From NCBI GenBank assembly GCA_963819695.1, contig CAWFXD010000001.1:372001-436000 (forward strand): 64,000 nucleotides of DNA, written 5' to 3'. This document shows positions 8,447 to 16,924 of this stretch, piece after piece. Under the pieces are notes generated by a model. The model was not told where the DNA came from, did not search any database, and saw only the letters and a program-made list of their open reading frames with translations. This DNA comes from DASZIT01 sp963819695. Lineage in GTDB: Bacteria; Actinomycetota; Acidimicrobiia; Acidimicrobiales; RAAP-2. The first letter of the stretch is position 1; every line of letters begins with the position of its first letter. The position numbers and the translations under genes were made by a program.

Positions 8447-9285
8447 GCGGGACGATGCCCGGCCTGACCCATGGCGAGATCGAGGATCTCCTCGGCGCCT
8501 ACGCGCTCGACGCGCTGGAACCTGACGAGGCGGCCGCCGTCGAACGGCATCTCCGTGAGTGCATCCGCTGCGTCATCGAGGTGGGCCAGCATCACGAGGT
8601 GACCGGACTGTTGGCCAACTCGGGCGGCGATGCATCCGATGAGCTGTGGGACAAGATCGCCCATCGCCTCGACCCGCCATCGGGAGTCCCTTCTTGGGAG
8701 CGACTGGCCGCCCGCCTCGACCCGCCCACGGGTGCCGACCGCGCCACCGAGCCCGGGGCGTCGCCGGACACCGTCCTCCGGCTCGACCCGACCCGACGGC
8801 GTCACCGGTGGATGGTCCGTTCCGCCGGCCTGGTCGCGGCGGCGGCGGCCGCCCTGGCGGTGGTGCTCGGCGTCCAGGTCAACCACCTGAACCACCAGGT
8901 AAATGCCCTCAATTCGTCCCGCCCATCGCTGAGCGCCGCGGCCCAGGCCGCCCTGGAGAACCCGGCCACTCAGCGGATACAGCTGACCCCTCCGGCGACG
9001 TCGGGTGCCCCGAAGGGGACGACGGTCACCCTGGTGATCGGGCCGTCCGGCACCGGCTATGTGTTCGCGTCGGGCCTCGTCCCCCTCGGGCCGGACCAGA
9101 CCTACCAGCTGTGGGGGGCCGTCAACGGTCAGCTGATCTCCCTCGGGGTTCTCGGACCCGCGCCGGGGGTCAGCGCCTTCACCTCGGCCGCCGCCGACCG
9201 GGCCCGGGCGTTCGCCATCACCACGGAGGCGGGTGGAGGTGTGGAGCGCACCACCCACCAGCCGGTGGTGGAGGCAACCGTCTAA
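8443..9285 (+). CDS. RskA-type anti-sigma factor with zinc-binding domain
   Basis: Single-pass membrane regulator that holds the upstream ECF sigma factor. The 280-residue product has an N-terminal anti-sigma domain with HxxxCxxC (H36, C40, C43), one hydrophobic helix at about 124-145, and a periplasmic RskA-like domain (VIGPSGTGYVFASGL, YQLWGAVNGQ). Such proteins release the sigma factor on regulated proteolysis or metal/redox change. The ATG overlaps the sigma factor stop. Its stop codon faces the TetR gene on the other strand. Confidence 0.88.
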   Translation: MSGTMPGLTHGEIEDLLGAYALDALEPDEAAAVERHLRECIRCVIEVGQHHEVTGLLANSGGDASDELWDKIAHRLDPPSGVPSWERLAARLDPPTGADRATEPGASPDTVLRLDPTRRRHRWMVRSAGLVAAAAAALAVVLGVQVNHLNHQVNALNSSRPSLSAAAQAALENPATQRIQLTPPATSGAPKGTTVTLVIGPSGTGYVFASGLVPLGPDQTYQLWGAVNGQLISLGVLGPAPGVSAFTSAAADRARAFAITTEAGGGVERTTHQPVVEATV

Positions 9286-9963
9286 GTCGCGGTGGACCTG
9301 GCGGAGCCCGGCCCAAGCCAGGTCGGCCACCCGGGTGGCCAGCACCGACGCCTCCGAGGAGATGCCGCTGATCTCGTCCCCGTCGTCGAGGCTGGTGATC
9401 GGGGGAACGTCGCGGCCGAGCCAGAGGCGGCTGGCGCCCTCGACCATTCCCACCACCGAGTAGGCCAGCAGCAGACGGTGCTCGGGCTCGAGCCCGGCGT
9501 CGATCAGCGGGTCGATGGCTTGGGCGAGGGTGTCCTCGACCCGACGGAGCGCCTCGCCCAGCTCCGGGTCGTCGGGGGCGTCCCTCCCGTAGATGAGCCG
9601 GAAGGCGTGCTCGTTGTCGACCATCATCTCGAAGTAGGCGGCCATGCCCACCTCCACCTGCTGGCGCGGCCCCTCGGCGTCGGCCACCGCGCCGGCGATG
9701 CGGTCGATCAGCGCGTGGGAGAACACGTCCAGCAGCTCCAGGTACAGGGCCCGCTTGGAGTCGAAATGCTGATAGACGAGAGGCTTGGTGACGCCGGCGG
9801 CCTCGGCGATGTCGTCCATGGTGGTAGCCGCATAGCCGCGTTCGGCGAACAGGGAGAGTGCCTCGTCGAACAGTTGGCTCCGGCGTTCCTCGGCGGTGAG
9901 CCTCCGGCTCGCCGTCTGCCCACTTCCGGGATCTTCCCGGTCGGTCGTCGTCGTCCCGCGCAT
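9283..9963 (-). CDS. TetR family transcriptional regulator
   Basis: DNA-binding repressor with N-terminal helix-turn-helix at about residues 46-70 (TTMDDIAEAAGVTKPLVYQHF) and a helical ligand domain. ATG 9963 is chosen over ATG 9972 because TACCAT lies 7 nt upstream. In the sequence as given there is no stop in this frame until 8317, which would add over 300 residues antisense to the anti-sigma gene. Removing one A at 9284/9285 makes a CTAG that stops both genes, giving a normal 226-residue TetR, so I end the gene there. The ligand and targets are unknown. Confidence 0.75.
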
Positions 9964-10055
9964 CCCGGCCATGGTAGTCGGGTCGGAATTAGTCCCTGGC
10001 TGCCGGGACGGGCTCCACCACACCCTCCGATGCCGGCGGTCGACAGTCAGATCGG

Positions 10056-11114
10056 TCAGAGATCGGGCAGGGCGTCGCGGAGGTGATCGGGCAGGTCGGC
10101 GAGGGAGAAGTGGGCGGCGGCCACCTCCTGGTTGTGGTCGAGCCGCCCGTCGTCAGGGGCGTCGAGCCAGGCTCGGAGATCGTCCATCTCGTCGAGGGCG
10201 AACCACCGGAATCCGAAGGCGGCCAGCTCGGTGGCCACCGGATAGGGACCGATGGCCAGGGGCCGGCGGTGGATGGCCGACTCGACCGACGGGTTCCCGA
10301 ATCCCTCCCAGGTGGACGGGAGGGCGACCACGTCACAGGCGGAGTAGGCGGCGACAACCCCGGCCGGAGGGACCGCCCCGGGCCACTCGAGGATCACCGG
10401 GCACGAGGCTCCGGCCACCAGTCGATCGAGCTCGGGCCCGTAGCCGTCCTCGGGCGGACCGAGCAACCAGTAGACGGCGTCCAGCCCTTCGGCGACCTCC
10501 AATCCTCCGCCGACGTTCTTCCTCGGGAGGGCGCGGGTCGGCTGGAGCACCAGCCGCCGCCCCTCATCGATGCCCAGTGCGTCACGTAGCTGGCGGCGTT
10601 GGGCTCGGTCCGGCTCGGGGTCGAGGGCGGCGGGGGCGAACGAGTTGTAGATGGTGGTCGCCACGATGCCGACGTCGGCCAGCTGGTGGCGACTCAGCTG
10701 GTTGATGGTCACATGCGTCCACCGCCGGTCGTCGGGAGGTGGACGGTGACCGGCGAACTGGGGACGTTGCCAAGGGAGGTCGTGATGGTGCAGCACCGCC
10801 GGCCGCCCGGCCAGCACCCGGGCCACCACCTCGGCCGCCCCCGGATTGAGCGGCAGGGAGCACAGGTTCTCCACCACCACCACGTCGGCCCCGGCCAGCG
10901 CGGACTCGACCTCCTCGACGGTGGGAGGATCCTCCGCCCCGATGGCCAACCCGGGAAGCCGGTGGTCGACCGGCCCGTCGCCGGCCACCGTGACGATGGA
11001 GAACCCCAGCGCCCGGAGCGCGCCCTCCCACTTGGCGGCTTCGACGGCTACCCCGTCGGATCCCCCGAGGCGGAACGAAACAAACGCGGCGGTCGGAATG
11101 CGCCACGGTAGCAA
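10056..11114 (-). CDS. Glycosyltransferase, GT4-like
   Basis: Retaining GT-B glycosyltransferase of about 352 residues. The N-terminal region (AFVSFRLGGSDGVAVEAAKW) and C-terminal nucleotide-sugar region (LPSTWEGFGNPSVESAIHRR, with the EGFGNPSVE motif equivalent to the GT4 EX7E) are clear, as is LQPTRALPRKNV. Mannosyl- or glucosyl-transfer to a sugar or lipid acceptor is likely; the substrate is unknown. The start is uncertain: TTG 11114 is used, although the conserved region begins at IPTAAFV a few residues later. It diverges from the enoyl-CoA hydratase gene with a 36-bp gap. Confidence 0.75.
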   Translation of the reverse strand: MLPWRIPTAAFVSFRLGGSDGVAVEAAKWEGALRALGFSIVTVAGDGPVDHRLPGLAIGAEDPPTVEEVESALAGADVVVVENLCSLPLNPGAAEVVARVLAGRPAVLHHHDLPWQRPQFAGHRPPPDDRRWTHVTINQLSRHQLADVGIVATTIYNSFAPAALDPEPDRAQRRQLRDALGIDEGRRLVLQPTRALPRKNVGGGLEVAEGLDAVYWLLGPPEDGYGPELDRLVAGASCPVILEWPGAVPPAGVVAAYSACDVVALPSTWEGFGNPSVESAIHRRPLAIGPYPVATELAAFGFRWFALDEMDDLRAWLDAPDDGRLDHNQEVAAAHFSLADLPDHLRDALPDL

Positions 11115-11138
11115 TGGGACATCCGACCGGGGAGCGGC

Positions 11139-11144
11139 TACCGT
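11139..11144 (+). promoter_or_regulatory. -10 box TACCGT, leaderless start
   Basis: TACCGT with 6 nt to GTG 11151; no Shine-Dalgarno. Confidence 0.55.
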
Positions 11145-11150
11145 CGCGCC

Positions 11151-11985
11151 GTGCCCGAGACCGACGAGCTGGTGTCCAGTCAACTGGGCCCGGTGCTCAC
11201 CCTCACCATCAACCGCCCGGAGCGCCGGAACTCCATGACCTGGGAGATCATCCGGGAGCTGCGCCACCGACTGGCCGAGGCCAAGACCGACCCCCGCGTC
11301 CGGGTGGTGGTGCTGGCCGGAGCCGGCGACCAGGCGTTCTGTGCCGGAGCCGACCTGTCGGGGATGGCCCCGTCCGACGCCGGCGGCGGCACCGACGCCT
11401 TCTTCGACCAGCATGCCGCCCGCGGCTGGCTGGTCGACCTGTTCGAGGAGATGTGGCAGCTGGGAAAGCCGACCATCGCCCGGGTCCAGGGTTGGGCGCT
11501 GGCCGGCGGTTTCGGGTTGGCGCTGGCCTGTGACCTGGTGGTCGGCGTCCGAAGCCGCCCGGTTCGGCGCCCCGGAACTGAACGTGGGCCTGTGGCCGTT
11601 CATGATCACCGTGCCGATGGTGCGCTCGATGCCCCCGAAGAAGGCCCTGGAGCTGATGCTGACCAGCCGGGTGGTGGGGGCGGCCGAGGCCGAGCGGATC
11701 GGGTTCGTGACCCGGGTGGTGCCCCCCGACCAGCTCGACGGGGCGGTCGCCGAACTGGCGGCGACCCTGGCCTCGAAACCCCCCGGGGTGATGAGGCTGG
11801 GGCGCGAATCGTTCTACGCTGTGTGGGATTCGGCCGCCTCCGAGGCGTTGGCTCATCTGCACGCCATGCTGACGATCACCAGTCAGACGGCGGAGGCATC
11901 GGAGGGAATTTCGGCATTCATGGAGAAGCGAACGCCGGAATGGCAGGTTCCCCCTGGCTCCGGCGCCGAACCCGACAGAACCTGA
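11151..11985 (+). CDS. Enoyl-CoA hydratase/isomerase, broken by one extra base
   Basis: Crotonase-fold enzyme, probably acting in fatty-acid beta-oxidation with the dehydrogenase at 4.3 kb. The first part carries LTLTINRPERRNSM, AFCAGADLSGM and the oxyanion-hole GWALAGGFGLALACDLV; the second, in the next frame, continues ASEAARFGAPELNVGLWPF to the end. An extra G at about 11544 (gtcggcg for gtcgcg) separates them; removing it gives 277 residues, a normal family length. I regard the break as a sequence error. GTG start is supported by TACCGT 6 nt upstream. The exact substrate is unknown. Confidence 0.85.
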
Positions 11986-11998
11986 GGAGAAATCCAGC

Positions 11999-12970
11999 AT
12001 GGCCAGACGAGCACTGATCACCGGCGTCACCGGTCAGGACGGGTCGTATCTGGCCGAGTTCCTCCTCGACCAGGGCTACGAGGTGTTCGGCATGGTGCGT
12101 CGGTCGAGCACGGTGAACTTCGAACGGATCGCCCACATCCAGGATCGGATGACCCTGGTGGCCGGCGACCTCATCGACGAGGTGTCGATGTTCAACATCC
12201 TCCGGGACCACCGACCCCACGAGGTGTACAACCTGGCCGCCCAGTCGTTCGTGCAGACATCGTGGAGCCAGCCGATGCTGACCGGTGAGACGACCGCCCT
12301 CGGGGTGACCCGGGTGCTCGACGCCATCCGGACGGTCGACCCGGAGATCCGCTTCTACCAGGCCAGCTCGTCGGAGATGTTCGGCAAGGTCCACGAGGTG
12401 CCCCAGCGGGAGGCGACCCCGTTCTACCCCCGCAGCCCCTACGGGGTGGCCAAGGTCTACGGGCACTGGATCACCGTCAACTACCGGGAGAGCTACGACC
12501 TCCACGCCACGTCGGGGATCCTCTTCAACCACGAGTCGCCGCGCCGCGGCCTCGAGTTCGTGACCCGCAAGGTGACCTACGGGGTGGCCCGGATCAAGGC
12601 GGGCCTCGACGACCGGCTGGCACTGGGCAACCTGGATGCCCAACGCGATTGGGGATTCGCCGCCGACTACGTGCGGGCGATGTGGATGATGCTCCAGCAG
12701 GACCAGCCCGACGACTACGTGGTGGCCACCGGGGAGACCCACGCGGTCAAGGAGCTCGTGGAGCTGGCCTTTTCCGCTGTCGATCTCGACTGGGAGAAGT
12801 ACGTGGTCGTCGACGAGCGCTTTCTGCGACCGGCCGAGGTCGATCTGCTGGTCGGGGACCCGTCCAAGGCGGAGAAGGTGCTCGGCTGGCACCGCGAGGT
12901 CGACTTCCCCGCCCTGGTGTCGATGATGGTCGAGTCCGACCTGGCGCTGGTCAAGAGGGAGCAGACCTGA
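11999..12970 (+). CDS. gmd: GDP-mannose 4,6-dehydratase
   Basis: NADP-dependent short-chain dehydrogenase-type enzyme converting GDP-mannose to GDP-4-keto-6-deoxymannose for deoxysugar synthesis. The 323-residue protein has the Rossmann motif GVTGQDGSYLAEFLLDQGY, VRRSS, the SSSEMFG active-site segment, YGVAKVYGHW (YxxxK) and FNHESPRRG, all characteristic of GMD. GAGGAGA precedes the ATG, which lies 13 nt after the hydratase stop. The opposing glycosyltransferase at 10-11 kb may use its product, but no fucose or rhamnose genes are near. Confidence 0.92.
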   Translation: MARRALITGVTGQDGSYLAEFLLDQGYEVFGMVRRSSTVNFERIAHIQDRMTLVAGDLIDEVSMFNILRDHRPHEVYNLAAQSFVQTSWSQPMLTGETTALGVTRVLDAIRTVDPEIRFYQASSSEMFGKVHEVPQREATPFYPRSPYGVAKVYGHWITVNYRESYDLHATSGILFNHESPRRGLEFVTRKVTYGVARIKAGLDDRLALGNLDAQRDWGFAADYVRAMWMMLQQDQPDDYVVATGETHAVKELVELAFSAVDLDWEKYVVVDERFLRPAEVDLLVGDPSKAEKVLGWHREVDFPALVSMMVESDLALVKREQT

Positions 12971-13022
12971 CCGGTCGGTCGGTGGCCGACCGGGTCGGTG
13001 GGCCGCCGCCACCGAGTCACCG

Positions 13023-13940
13023 ATGATGCTGGTCGGCGACATTCACGCGGATCCGCTCGGCCTGCTGATCGCCTTCGGCGGCGGCATGCTCTCCTTCCTT
13101 TCTCCCTGTGTACTCCCGCTGGTCCCGGGCTACCTCTCGATGGTGTCGGGGCTGTCGGCCGCCGAGTTGGACTCCCTCCGGTTGTCGCCCCCGGCGACGG
13201 CGGCGGACGGATCTTCGGTGATGGCTCCGCTGGCCACCGTCTCGGCCTCCGGCACCTCCGCCCCGGGTGTCCCGGTGGTCGGCGCCGAGAGGGTGGCGGC
13301 CCCCACCGCCACCGACCTCCGGAGCGAACGGGGCCGGCTGCTCCGGGGGATCCTGCTGTTCATCGCCGGGTTCACCGTGGTGTTCACCATCCTGGGGGCG
13401 TCGGCCTCCGCGGTCGGTCATGCCTTCCATACCCACCTCCCCGAGCTCACCCGGGTCTCGGGCTTCCTCATCGTGGCCTTCGGCCTCATCCTGGTGGCCG
13501 TGGCCTCCGGCATCCGGTTGCCCAACGCGGTGACCGGCGAGCGCCGGTTCCTGATCCGACCCTCGCTGCTCGGGGCGTGGGCCCCTCCGGTCATGGGTGC
13601 CGCCTTCGCGTTCGCCTGGACCCCGTGTATCGGCCCGATCCTGGCCAGCGTGCTCACCCTGGCCGCCGGCACCGGGGGGACGACGGCCGGCGGGATCGCC
13701 CTGCTGCTGGCCTACTCGCTGGGACTCGGGGTCCCGTTCCTCCTCTTCGGCCTGGCCTTCGGGAGGATGACCGACCTGCTGGCCCGGTTCCGGGGTCGCC
13801 TGCGCCTGGTGGACCTGGTCGGGGGGGCCGTCCTGATCGCCTTCGGGATCCTGCTCGTCACCGGGAACGTCGACGTCATCTCCGTGCACATCTCCAATTG
13901 GCTGCACGACCTGCACCTGGGACGGCTGGCCACCAGTTGA
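13023..13940 (+). CDS. ccdA: Cytochrome c biogenesis thiol transporter CcdA
   Basis: Membrane protein of the DsbD/CcdA family that carries reducing power across the membrane for apocytochrome c or thioredoxin-like partners. C29 in SPCVLPLVPGYLS and C202 in FAWTPCIGPIL are the redox pair. The 305 residues contain six or so membrane segments and a long extra loop (about residues 55-110, rich in Ala/Pro/Ser) after the first helix. It heads the cytochrome c maturation cluster and probably reduces CcmG and CcmH encoded downstream. A 107-bp gap separates it from ccmA. Confidence 0.92.
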   Translation: MMLVGDIHADPLGLLIAFGGGMLSFLSPCVLPLVPGYLSMVSGLSAAELDSLRLSPPATAADGSSVMAPLATVSASGTSAPGVPVVGAERVAAPTATDLRSERGRLLRGILLFIAGFTVVFTILGASASAVGHAFHTHLPELTRVSGFLIVAFGLILVAVASGIRLPNAVTGERRFLIRPSLLGAWAPPVMGAAFAFAWTPCIGPILASVLTLAAGTGGTTAGGIALLLAYSLGLGVPFLLFGLAFGRMTDLLARFRGRLRLVDLVGGAVLIAFGILLVTGNVDVISVHISNWLHDLHLGRLATS

Positions 13941-14047
13941 GGCGACCCGGCCCGGGCCCCGGGTCGTCCCCCGGTGGGGCCAGGTGGTTTCCTGCTTCTC
14001 TCCCGCCTGGCCCGTCAGGGCTGGCCCCCGTAGCATGAACGGCGGTC

Positions 14048-14758
14048 ATGGCCCCGGCATCTTCCCCCCCCTCTGCACTGTCCCTGCGTGACGTGGTCGC
14101 GCTGTCCGGACGGTTTCCGCTGCTCGCCGGCGTCGACCTCGAGGTCGCGGTGGGGGAGACGGTGCTGATCGAAGGCCCGAACGGGGCGGGGAAGACCAGC
14201 CTGCTCCGGGTGGCCGCCGGGCTGGTCCCGGTGGCCTCGGGACAGGCGTCGGTGCTGGGACTCGACCCGGTCCGGTACCGCACCGAGGTGCGCCGTCGGG
14301 TCGGGATGCTGGCCCATGCCTCCCACCTCTATGACGACCTCAACGTCCGGGAGAACGTCCGGTTCGCGGTGAAGGCCGCCGGCGCCGACACCTCGCGGAT
14401 CGGAGCCGCCTGCGACCGGCTCGGGCTGACCGGGCGGCTGCTCCGGACCGGGGCGGCCAAACTCTCGGCCGGGCAACGACGTCGGGTGGCGCTGGCCGTG
14501 CTGGTGGCCCGGGCCCCCGAGCTCTGGTTGCTCGACGAGCCGCACGCCGGCCTCGATGCTTCGGCCCGTTCGCTCCTCAACGAGATCATCGCCGAGGCGA
14601 CGGCCGACGGGGCCACCGCCATCGTGGCGTCGCACGAGCCGGAGCTGGTGTCGTCGTTGGCCGACCGGTCGGTCACCCTCACCGGCGGCCGGGTCACCGC
14701 TGAACGCCGCATCCTCACCTCCGTCGACCCGCCGGCGAGGATCGTCCATGTGGCGTGA
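14048..14758 (+). CDS. ccmA: Heme exporter ATPase CcmA
   Basis: ABC ATPase of the CcmABCD complex, which releases holo-CcmE from CcmC in System I cytochrome c maturation. Walker A GPNGAGKTS, signature LSAGQRRRVALA and Walker B LWLLDEPHAGLD are present in 236 residues. The product is shorter than multidrug ABC ATPases and matches CcmA in length. Its stop overlaps ccmB by 11 nt. A TAGCAT box lies 11 nt before the ATG. Confidence 0.92.
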   Translation: MAPASSPPSALSLRDVVALSGRFPLLAGVDLEVAVGETVLIEGPNGAGKTSLLRVAAGLVPVASGQASVLGLDPVRYRTEVRRRVGMLAHASHLYDDLNVRENVRFAVKAAGADTSRIGAACDRLGLTGRLLRTGAAKLSAGQRRRVALAVLVARAPELWLLDEPHAGLDASARSLLNEIIAEATADGATAIVASHEPELVSSLADRSVTLTGGRVTAERRILTSVDPPARIVHVA

Positions 14759-15419
14759 CACCTTGTTGATGGCGGGGAAGGACCTGCGCATCGAAGCCCG
14801 GTCGCGGGTCGCCCTCAGCCAGGTGGCGCCGTTCGGGATCGTCGCCCTCGTCCTGTTCGCCTTCGCCCTCGGTCCGGATCGCGCCCCGATGGTCAAGGGG
14901 GCGCCCGGACTGTTCTGGGTGGCGATGCTCTTCTCCTCGGTGCTGGCCATCCAGCGGAGCGTGTCGGTGGAATCGGCCGACGGCGCCCGCGACGGCCTGC
15001 GGCTCTCGGGACTCGACCCGGCCGGCCAGTTCCTGGGCAAGACCCTGTCGGTGGCCGCCCAGTTGCTGGTGCTCGAAGTGGTGCTGGGGGTGGGGGTGGT
15101 GCTGCTCTACGGGGCCAGCATCCAGACCTTCTGGCTGATCGCGGTGTCCTGCCTGCTCGGGACCGTCGGGCTGGCCGCGGCCGGCACCCTCTACGGGGCG
15201 CTGTCGGCCGGACTCCGGATCCGGGAGACCCTGTTGCCCTTTTTGCTGCTGCCGGTGGTGGCCCCGGTGCTGCTGGCCGGCACCCGCATGTGGCAGGCGG
15301 CGCTGTCCGGCGGGACCCCGGCCAACGGCACCCCGTGGTTCCATCTGCTCATCGCCTTCGACGCCGTCTACCTGGCCCTCGGGGTGGTCGTCTACGGACC
15401 GATCCAGGAGACGGCATGA
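14748..15419 (+). CDS. ccmB: Heme exporter permease CcmB
   Basis: Integral membrane partner of CcmA, 223 residues with six hydrophobic segments. The start MWRDTLLMAGKDLRIEARSR and the stretch SVESADGARDGLRLSGLDP are typical of CcmB. The ATG lies inside the end of ccmA and the stop overlaps ccmC by 4 nt (ATGA), indicating translational coupling. Confidence 0.9.
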   Translation: MWRDTLLMAGKDLRIEARSRVALSQVAPFGIVALVLFAFALGPDRAPMVKGAPGLFWVAMLFSSVLAIQRSVSVESADGARDGLRLSGLDPAGQFLGKTLSVAAQLLVLEVVLGVGVVLLYGASIQTFWLIAVSCLLGTVGLAAAGTLYGALSAGLRIRETLLPFLLLPVVAPVLLAGTRMWQAALSGGTPANGTPWFHLLIAFDAVYLALGVVVYGPIQETA

Positions 15420-16259
15420 CAACCAAGACGATCGTGCAATCGCCGCGGGTCATCTGGACCACCCGGATCATCGGCCTCCTCGCCCTGGTCGGCACCGGGC
15501 TCACCGTGTGGCTCGGCCTGTGGGTCACCCCGCCCGACCAGACCCAGGGCGATCTGGTCCGGCTGGTGTACATCCATCCCGGGGTGGCCTGGGTGGCGCT
15601 GTACCTGGCCTTCGGCCTGGCCGCCGGCTGCAGCCTCCTCTACCTGTGGCCCCGTACCCGCTCCCGGTTCTGGGACCGGCTGGCCGCGGCGTCAGTGGAG
15701 GTCGGGGTGGTGTTCAACGTCTGCACGCTGATCTCGGGATCGATCTGGGGCAAGCCGACCTGGGGGGTGTGGTGGGCCTGGGACGCCCGGCTCACCAGCA
15801 CCGCGGTGCTGCTGGTGTTGTTCCTCGGCTACCTGGCCCTCCGGCGGGTGCCGGCGGAGCCCGAGGTGCGGGCCCGGCGTAGCGCCTTCGCCGCGTTGTT
15901 CGCGGTGGTGGATGTGCCCATCGTCCACTTCTCGGTGGTGTGGTGGAAGACGCTCCACCAGGGGGCGACGGTGCTCAACGCCAACCTGTCGCCCACCATC
16001 CACGGATCGATGGCCTGGACGCTGCTGCTCGGCTTCGTCGCCCTCACCCTCGCCTTCGTCTGGATGCTGCTGGTGCGCTACCGCATCGGGGCGTTGGAGG
16101 ACTACCTCGGCTCCGGCGAACTCGACATCGCCCTCCTCGAGCGGCAGTCAGAAGGGGTGGCGCCGACGCCGCCGGACTCTGACGCCCGAGCCTGTCGCCC
16201 CGGCGGACGATGCCGGCGCCGCCACCGGCCCCCGGGCCCCGGCGGAGGTGACCCGGTGA
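15416..16259 (+). CDS. ccmC: Heme-handling protein CcmC, with a likely indel near its end
   Basis: Membrane protein that loads heme onto CcmE. The tryptophan-rich WWD segment is visible (SGSIWGKPTWGVWWAWDARL), with conserved periplasmic histidines in VYIHPG and SPTIHGSMAW. In the given sequence the frame runs on through an Arg-rich linker into ccmD. A one-base correction near 16180 instead gives a 280-residue CcmC ending in an Ala/Pro/acidic tail at TGA 16257-16259, overlapping the ccmD GTG in the usual way. I prefer that reading. Confidence 0.85.
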
Positions 16260-16408
16260 GGTACGTGATCTCCGGCTACACGGTGGTCCTGGCCGTCCTC
16301 TTCCTCTACGGCGCCCAGCTGGTGTGGCGACGCCGCCGGCTCAGCCGGCTGGTGGCCGACGTCGAGGGGTCCCGGACCCCTGACCGCCCGGAGACCGGGA
16401 CCGGATGA
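16256..16408 (+). CDS. ccmD: CcmD-like small membrane protein
   Basis: Fifty-residue protein with one membrane helix (about residues 3-24, RYVISGYTVVLAVLFLYG) followed by a basic cluster RRRRLSRL, the standard layout of CcmD, which stabilises the CcmABC-CcmE complex. It starts at GTG overlapping the corrected ccmC stop and ends overlapping ccmE. As given, it is in frame with ccmC, so an in-frame CcmC-CcmD fusion is the alternative. Confidence 0.7.
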   Translation: MRYVISGYTVVLAVLFLYGAQLVWRRRRLSRLVADVEGSRTPDRPETGTG

Positions 16409-16887
16409 CCACCGCGCCGGTGGTGACCGGCCCCCCGCCCTCGGTCGGCGCCACGACCACCCCCCCGCGCCCCCGTCACCGCTTGCGGTATGCCACCGTC
16501 GGCGTGGTTCTGATCGGGGCGTTCGCCTTCCTGTTGGTGAAGGGGTTGAGCTCGGCCATCAACTTCTACCTCCCCGTCGACCAGGCTCTCCATCAACGAT
16601 CGTCGCTCGGCAGCCAGACCTTCAACCTCGAGGGGTTGGTCGTGCCCGGTTCGATCCAGTCGACCGCCCAGGGGGTGGACTTCACCCTGACTGCCGGGGG
16701 CGATTCGGCGCAGGTGGTCAACACCGGCAGCCCGCCGCAGCTGTTCCAGAAGAACATCCCGGTGATCGCCGTCGGCCACTGGTCGGGCGGCACCTTCCTG
16801 TCGAACCAGATCCTGGTCAAGCACTCGGCGAGTTACATCGCCGCCAACCCCGGGCGGGTGACAGCCCCGAACGGGAGCAAGCGATGA
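16405..16887 (+). CDS. ccmE: Cytochrome c-type heme chaperone CcmE
   Basis: Periplasmic-facing membrane-anchored chaperone that binds heme covalently. In 160 residues there is one N-terminal helix (about 28-48), then a beta-barrel domain, with heme-binding H140 and Y144 in LVKHSASYI. This is the HxxxY form; the CxxxY variant of archaea and some bacteria is absent. The start overlaps the ccmD stop by 4 nt. Confidence 0.92.
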   Translation: MTTAPVVTGPPPSVGATTTPPRPRHRLRYATVGVVLIGAFAFLLVKGLSSAINFYLPVDQALHQRSSLGSQTFNLEGLVVPGSIQSTAQGVDFTLTAGGDSAQVVNTGSPPQLFQKNIPVIAVGHWSGGTFLSNQILVKHSASYIAANPGRVTAPNGSKR

Positions 16888-16924
16888 CCGGTCGGAGCCG
16901 CAGGTCCCGGTCCGGATCGGCCCG

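Noticed and set aside
8317..9282. Extension of the TetR frame through the anti-sigma gene
   Set aside because: The added residues have no TetR homology pattern and lie antisense to a clear anti-sigma gene; a one-base error explains the missing stop.
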